From: Clostridia bacterium
GTDB taxonomy: Bacteria > Bacillota > Clostridia > DUPQ01
Direction: 5' to 3'
Length of the DNA: 17,812 bases
Assembly (NCBI GenBank): GCA_030592355.1
Contig: JAUVJE010000022.1
Location: 1 to 17,812 of the forward strand
Within the stretch, counting starts at the first letter, position 1. Each line of letters opens with the position of its first letter. Below the pieces are notes generated by a model. It made no database searches. It saw only the letters and a list, made by a program, of their open reading frames with translations, and had not been told where the DNA came from. Position numbers and translations under genes: made by a program. Below, one piece after another: positions 15,204-17,812 of the stretch.

Positions 15204-15890
15204 ATGAAGATAAAAATTTTGGTTGTGGATGATGAAAAAGAACTCAGAGATGTTGTTGTTAAATACATGGAGCAAGAAGGATTTAAGGTATTGACTGCCA
15301 AAGACGGTGTCAGTGCGGTTAAGTTGTTCCATGATGAACAGCCGGATCTTATAATACTTGATTTAATGCTTCCTGATATTTCCGGAGAAAAAGTGTGCAC
15401 AGTCATTAGACAAAGCTATGGAACGCCGGTAATAATGCTGACATCCAAAAGTAGTGAAGACGATAGAATAAAAGGGCTTAATCTTGGCGCGGACGATTAT
15501 ATTGTAAAACCTTTCAGTCCTAAAGAACTTGTCATGAGAACCAAATCCATACTCAGAAGAACGGGTTTAAAAAACACGAACCTTCCATACGTTGATACAA
15601 GTGGCATAGTAATTGATGAGGATGCTTATTTGGTAAGGAAAAAGGGCGTGGAAATTGAGTTGACACCCATAGAATTCAAAATACTTGCCACCATGTCAAA
15701 AAATCCCGGAAGAACATATACAAGGGAGCAATTGATAGTATATGCGCTTGGGTATGAATACGAGGGTATGAACAGAACAATAGATTCGCACATTAAGAAT
15801 CTTCGGCATAAGATTGAAAAGAACCCGGCTCAGCCTGAATATATCAGGACCGTATTCGGCGTCGGATATAAATACAGGGAGCGTGCATGA
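15204..15890 (+). CDS. OmpR/PhoB-family response regulator
   Basis: This 228-residue transcription factor has an N-terminal receiver domain (about 1-118). The acidic pair is D9-D10, the phosphoacceptor D53 in LILDLMLPD, the switch T80 in VIMLTSK, and K102 in VKPFSP. A winged-helix DNA-binding domain follows (about 130-226), ending in the typical FGVGYKYR wing. It is activated by phosphotransfer from the histidine kinase encoded next, whose ATG overlaps this TGA by 4 bases (ATGA), implying coupled translation. The start at 15204 has a modest purine-rich site, AAAGAG (15191-15196). Direct repeats at 15132-15158 suggest autoregulation. The gene is preceded by a strong terminator, so it starts a new transcription unit. 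Confidence 0.96.
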   Translation: MKIKILVVDDEKELRDVVVKYMEQEGFKVLTAKDGVSAVKLFHDEQPDLIILDLMLPDISGEKVCTVIRQSYGTPVIMLTSKSSEDDRIKGLNLGADDYIVKPFSPKELVMRTKSILRRTGLKNTNLPYVDTSGIVIDEDAYLVRKKGVEIELTPIEFKILATMSKNPGRTYTREQLIVYALGYEYEGMNRTIDSHIKNLRHKIEKNPAQPEYIRTVFGVGYKYRERA

Positions 15891-17284
15891 CAAGTTTAAA
15901 TAAACTTTTTTCCAGATATTTTATTTTCACAATTGCAATTGTGCTGATACTCATAACCCTTATATCGAATTTTGGAGCATCTGCATTTTTTAAGAATTTT
16001 ATAGACAGCAGGAATGAAAAGCAAAATGCAAAGATAGTTAATTCCGTACAAACCTTATTGGATACGGACTCGGTGAGTTTAAATACTTATCCATTTTTCT
16101 TATCAGTCATATCACGGCAGGAGCAGGTTAATCTGGCCCTTTATTACGGAGAAGAATTAGTTGCAATCACATATTCCGGCATGCCGAAACCCATGGGGGG
16201 AATGGGTGGCATAGGGGGAAGGATTCCGGAGGAACAGCAAATTGAACAGAAAATCAATGAAGATGACGATATTATATATTTAGACTACAGCCTGGGTTTA
16301 TATACATTGAAAATCGGCAGGGCAAGTAATCTGTTATTTGATGACGCCAACGCTGATTTTATCAAAACACTAAACATTATGTATATTGCTGTATTTGCCC
16401 TTGCAATGGCTGTTGCTGTATTTGCCGCCTGGATCCTATCTAAAAAATTCAATAAGCCAATTATGCAACTGAAAAGCAATGTTAATCATATATCTATGAA
16501 TCGTTTTGATAAAATGCAAAATTGCAATACAAAAGCGAAAGAGCTGATGGAGCTTTCGGAAGACATTGAGAATCTGGCAATGCAAATGCAGAAAGAAGAA
16601 AATATGAGAAAACGGTTGTCAAACGATATTGTACATGAACTTAAAACCCCAATTGCCGTTCTTTCAACTAATATTGAAGCTATTTTGGATGGGGTTTATA
16701 AGGCAGACGGGGAAAGAATGTCAGTATTGCTTTCACAGACTGAAAGGTTGGCTCGTTTGGTTAATAATTTATCGGAGCTGACGCTGCTTGAGACGGAATA
16801 TGAAAACATGCCGATGGGAAAGGTTAATATATCTGAATTGCTTGATAGTGTATATACGGCGTATCTGCCGGTTGCGACAGAAAAGAACATAAAACTGGGT
16901 AAAGATATTAATAAAAATATAATCATAAATGGCAACGAAGATAGGTTGCTGCAGGTTTTTGTGAATATTCTATCCAATGCACTGAAATATACCGACGGAA
17001 ACGGAGAAATACTTATTAAGGTGTTTTTGAAAAACAATGATGTCATATGTGAAATTGAAGACACGGGAATCGGTATTGATGAGAAAGACCAACCGTTTAT
17101 ATTCAACAGATTTTACAGGGGTGATGAATCGAGAAGTAGGGAGACCGGGGGTTCGGGCATTGGTCTTGCAATTGCAAAAGCTGTTGTTTCGGCACATGCA
17201 GGTGAAATAAAAGTTGAAAGCAAAAAGGGAGAAGGAACTAAAATCTCCATAATTTTCCCAAAAAAACAAATAAAAAATTCATAG
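15887..17284 (+). CDS. membrane sensor histidine kinase
   Basis: This 465-residue kinase has TM1 at about 12-35, an extracytoplasmic sensing loop of about 125 residues, TM2 at about 162-185, a HAMP-like linker to about 235, and a HisKA domain with phosphoacceptor H250 in HELKTP. The HATPase domain has N364 in NILSNALKYT, the G1 box DTGIG (392-396), the F box FIFNRFYRGD, and the G2 box GSGIGL (422-427). All catalytic motifs are intact. The sensor loop contains a Met/Gly/Pro-rich stretch at 98-113 (SGMPKPMGGMGGIGG), unusual for such loops. It overlaps the response regulator gene by 4 bases and is followed after 56 bases by a secreted protein, which may be its target or its partner. The signal is unknown. 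Confidence 0.95.
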   Translation: MTSLNKLFSRYFIFTIAIVLILITLISNFGASAFFKNFIDSRNEKQNAKIVNSVQTLLDTDSVSLNTYPFFLSVISRQEQVNLALYYGEELVAITYSGMPKPMGGMGGIGGRIPEEQQIEQKINEDDDIIYLDYSLGLYTLKIGRASNLLFDDANADFIKTLNIMYIAVFALAMAVAVFAAWILSKKFNKPIMQLKSNVNHISMNRFDKMQNCNTKAKELMELSEDIENLAMQMQKEENMRKRLSNDIVHELKTPIAVLSTNIEAILDGVYKADGERMSVLLSQTERLARLVNNLSELTLLETEYENMPMGKVNISELLDSVYTAYLPVATEKNIKLGKDINKNIIINGNEDRLLQVFVNILSNALKYTDGNGEILIKVFLKNNDVICEIEDTGIGIDEKDQPFIFNRFYRGDESRSRETGGSGIGLAIAKAVVSAHAGEIKVESKKGEGTKISIIFPKKQIKNS

Positions 17285-17340
17285 AATCTCCATAAACGGA
17301 AGGTACTATTGGTTTATAAAATATGAGGAGGTCGAAAGAC

Positions 17341-17812
17341 ATGAAGAAAAAAGCCCTAATTATAGTTACCCTGGTCGTTGTTTTGGCATTGGGCGGAACC
17401 CTTGCTTTTGCAGCGGTAGATGAAGATGGTCAGTTTGTAAATCCATTTATTAATATATTGTCGGGAAAAGTTGATGATGGAAGCATAACTCAGGAAGAAG
17501 CTAATATTTTTACTAAGGTATGGAATGTAATAAAAGGCGACGGAGAAAAAGGCGATTTTAAAATGTTTGGAAGACGGGATGATTTTAAAAGCGGTAAAAT
17601 GCCGATGGAACGTCCTGAAATCAACCGGGAGCTGATGAAAGAAGTAGGTGAAATAATTCATATAAAAGCTACAGAGGTTCTCGGTAAATTGGTCGATGAA
17701 GGAGTTTTGGACGCAGAAGCTGTAGAAGAAGCCGGCGATAGGGGAATGGATATCATGATTTTCGCTAAGGGAGCAGATGAAGAAACAGTTAATGCATTAA
17801 GAGAGGCTGCTG
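17341..17812 (+). CDS. secreted DUF2680-like protein (3' truncated by window)
   Basis: The frame from ATG 17341 stays open to the window end, giving 157 residues. GAGGAGG (17325-17331) is 9 bases upstream. The N-terminus MKKKALIIVTLVVVLALG with AFA before A25 is a clear signal peptide. The mature part carries two related helical motifs, GKVDDGSITQEEANIF and GKLVDEGVLDAEAVEEAG, of the [G/K]-x-[I/V]-[T/D]-x-E-[E/A]-A type seen in DUF2680/YckD-like secreted proteins of Firmicutes. The middle contains a short lysine/methionine-rich patch (KSGKMPMERPE). It probably belongs to the same transcript as the two-component system, with no terminator between them. Function is unknown; an accessory or target of the sensor is inferred from position only. 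Confidence 0.8.
   Translation, partial: MKKKALIIVTLVVVLALGGTLAFAAVDEDGQFVNPFINILSGKVDDGSITQEEANIFTKVWNVIKGDGEKGDFKMFGRRDDFKSGKMPMERPEINRELMKEVGEIIHIKATEVLGKLVDEGVLDAEAVEEAGDRGMDIMIFAKGADEETVNALREAA

Noticed and set aside
15187..15207. Six-codon open frame whose TGA overlaps the response regulator ATG
   Set aside because: The overlap looks like coupling, but there is no ribosome binding site before its ATG and it is within chance expectation.
1..17812. CRISPR arrays, insertion sequences, tRNA or rRNA genes, phage or toxin-antitoxin modules
   Set aside because: No regularly spaced repeats, transposase or integrase motifs, cloverleaf-like segments or small paired toxin genes were found on either strand by reading.

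Overview
The window suggests an anaerobic, low-to-moderate GC Firmicute of the class Clostridia. The evidence is strong AGGAGG-type ribosome binding sites, sigma-A promoters, a Gram-positive LexA/DinR box, TTG/GTG starts, and families common in Clostridia (ABC-FtsX fusion, TrpB2, a DUF2680-like secreted protein). Placement below class level is not possible by reading alone. No rRNA, tRNA, CRISPR array, insertion sequence or phage gene was seen.

Layout. (1) 2-925: C-terminal part of an unidentified protein that runs in from the left. (2) 995-2529: a single-gene unit for a TrpB2-type tryptophan synthase beta chain, with a sigma-A promoter, a perfect 11-bp inverted repeat over the -10 region, and an intrinsic terminator. 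(3) 2530-2774: a structured, apparently non-coding stretch. (4) 2775-6369: a cytoplasmic alpha/beta hydrolase, then a one-chain ABC transporter with an FtsX-type permease domain. (5) 8261-6399, minus strand: a two-gene DNA-damage operon (Y-family polymerase, then SRAP/HMCES-type abasic-site protein) behind a promoter with a perfect LexA box. (6) 8443-15110: a six-gene carbohydrate operon ending at a strong terminator. (7) 15132-17812: an OmpR/PhoB-type two-component system with likely autoregulatory direct repeats, then a secreted protein cut by the window end.

The carbohydrate operon is the most interesting part. It encodes a diverged URO-D-fold protein, a ROK sugar kinase, a GmhA-like SIS isomerase with all four expected metal ligands, a KDPG-type aldolase, a KDG kinase and a cytoplasmic beta-propeller. 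The last two enzymes of the 2-keto-3-deoxy acid route are clear (KDG to KDPG, then pyruvate plus glyceraldehyde 3-phosphate). The roles of the other four are not explained by any textbook pathway. My working inference is a route that takes an unusual sugar or sugar acid through phosphorylation and isomerisation, with the propeller as a possible intracellular lyase, sugar-binding or processing protein. No transporter, dehydratase or dedicated regulator is visible in the window, so the substrate cannot be named.
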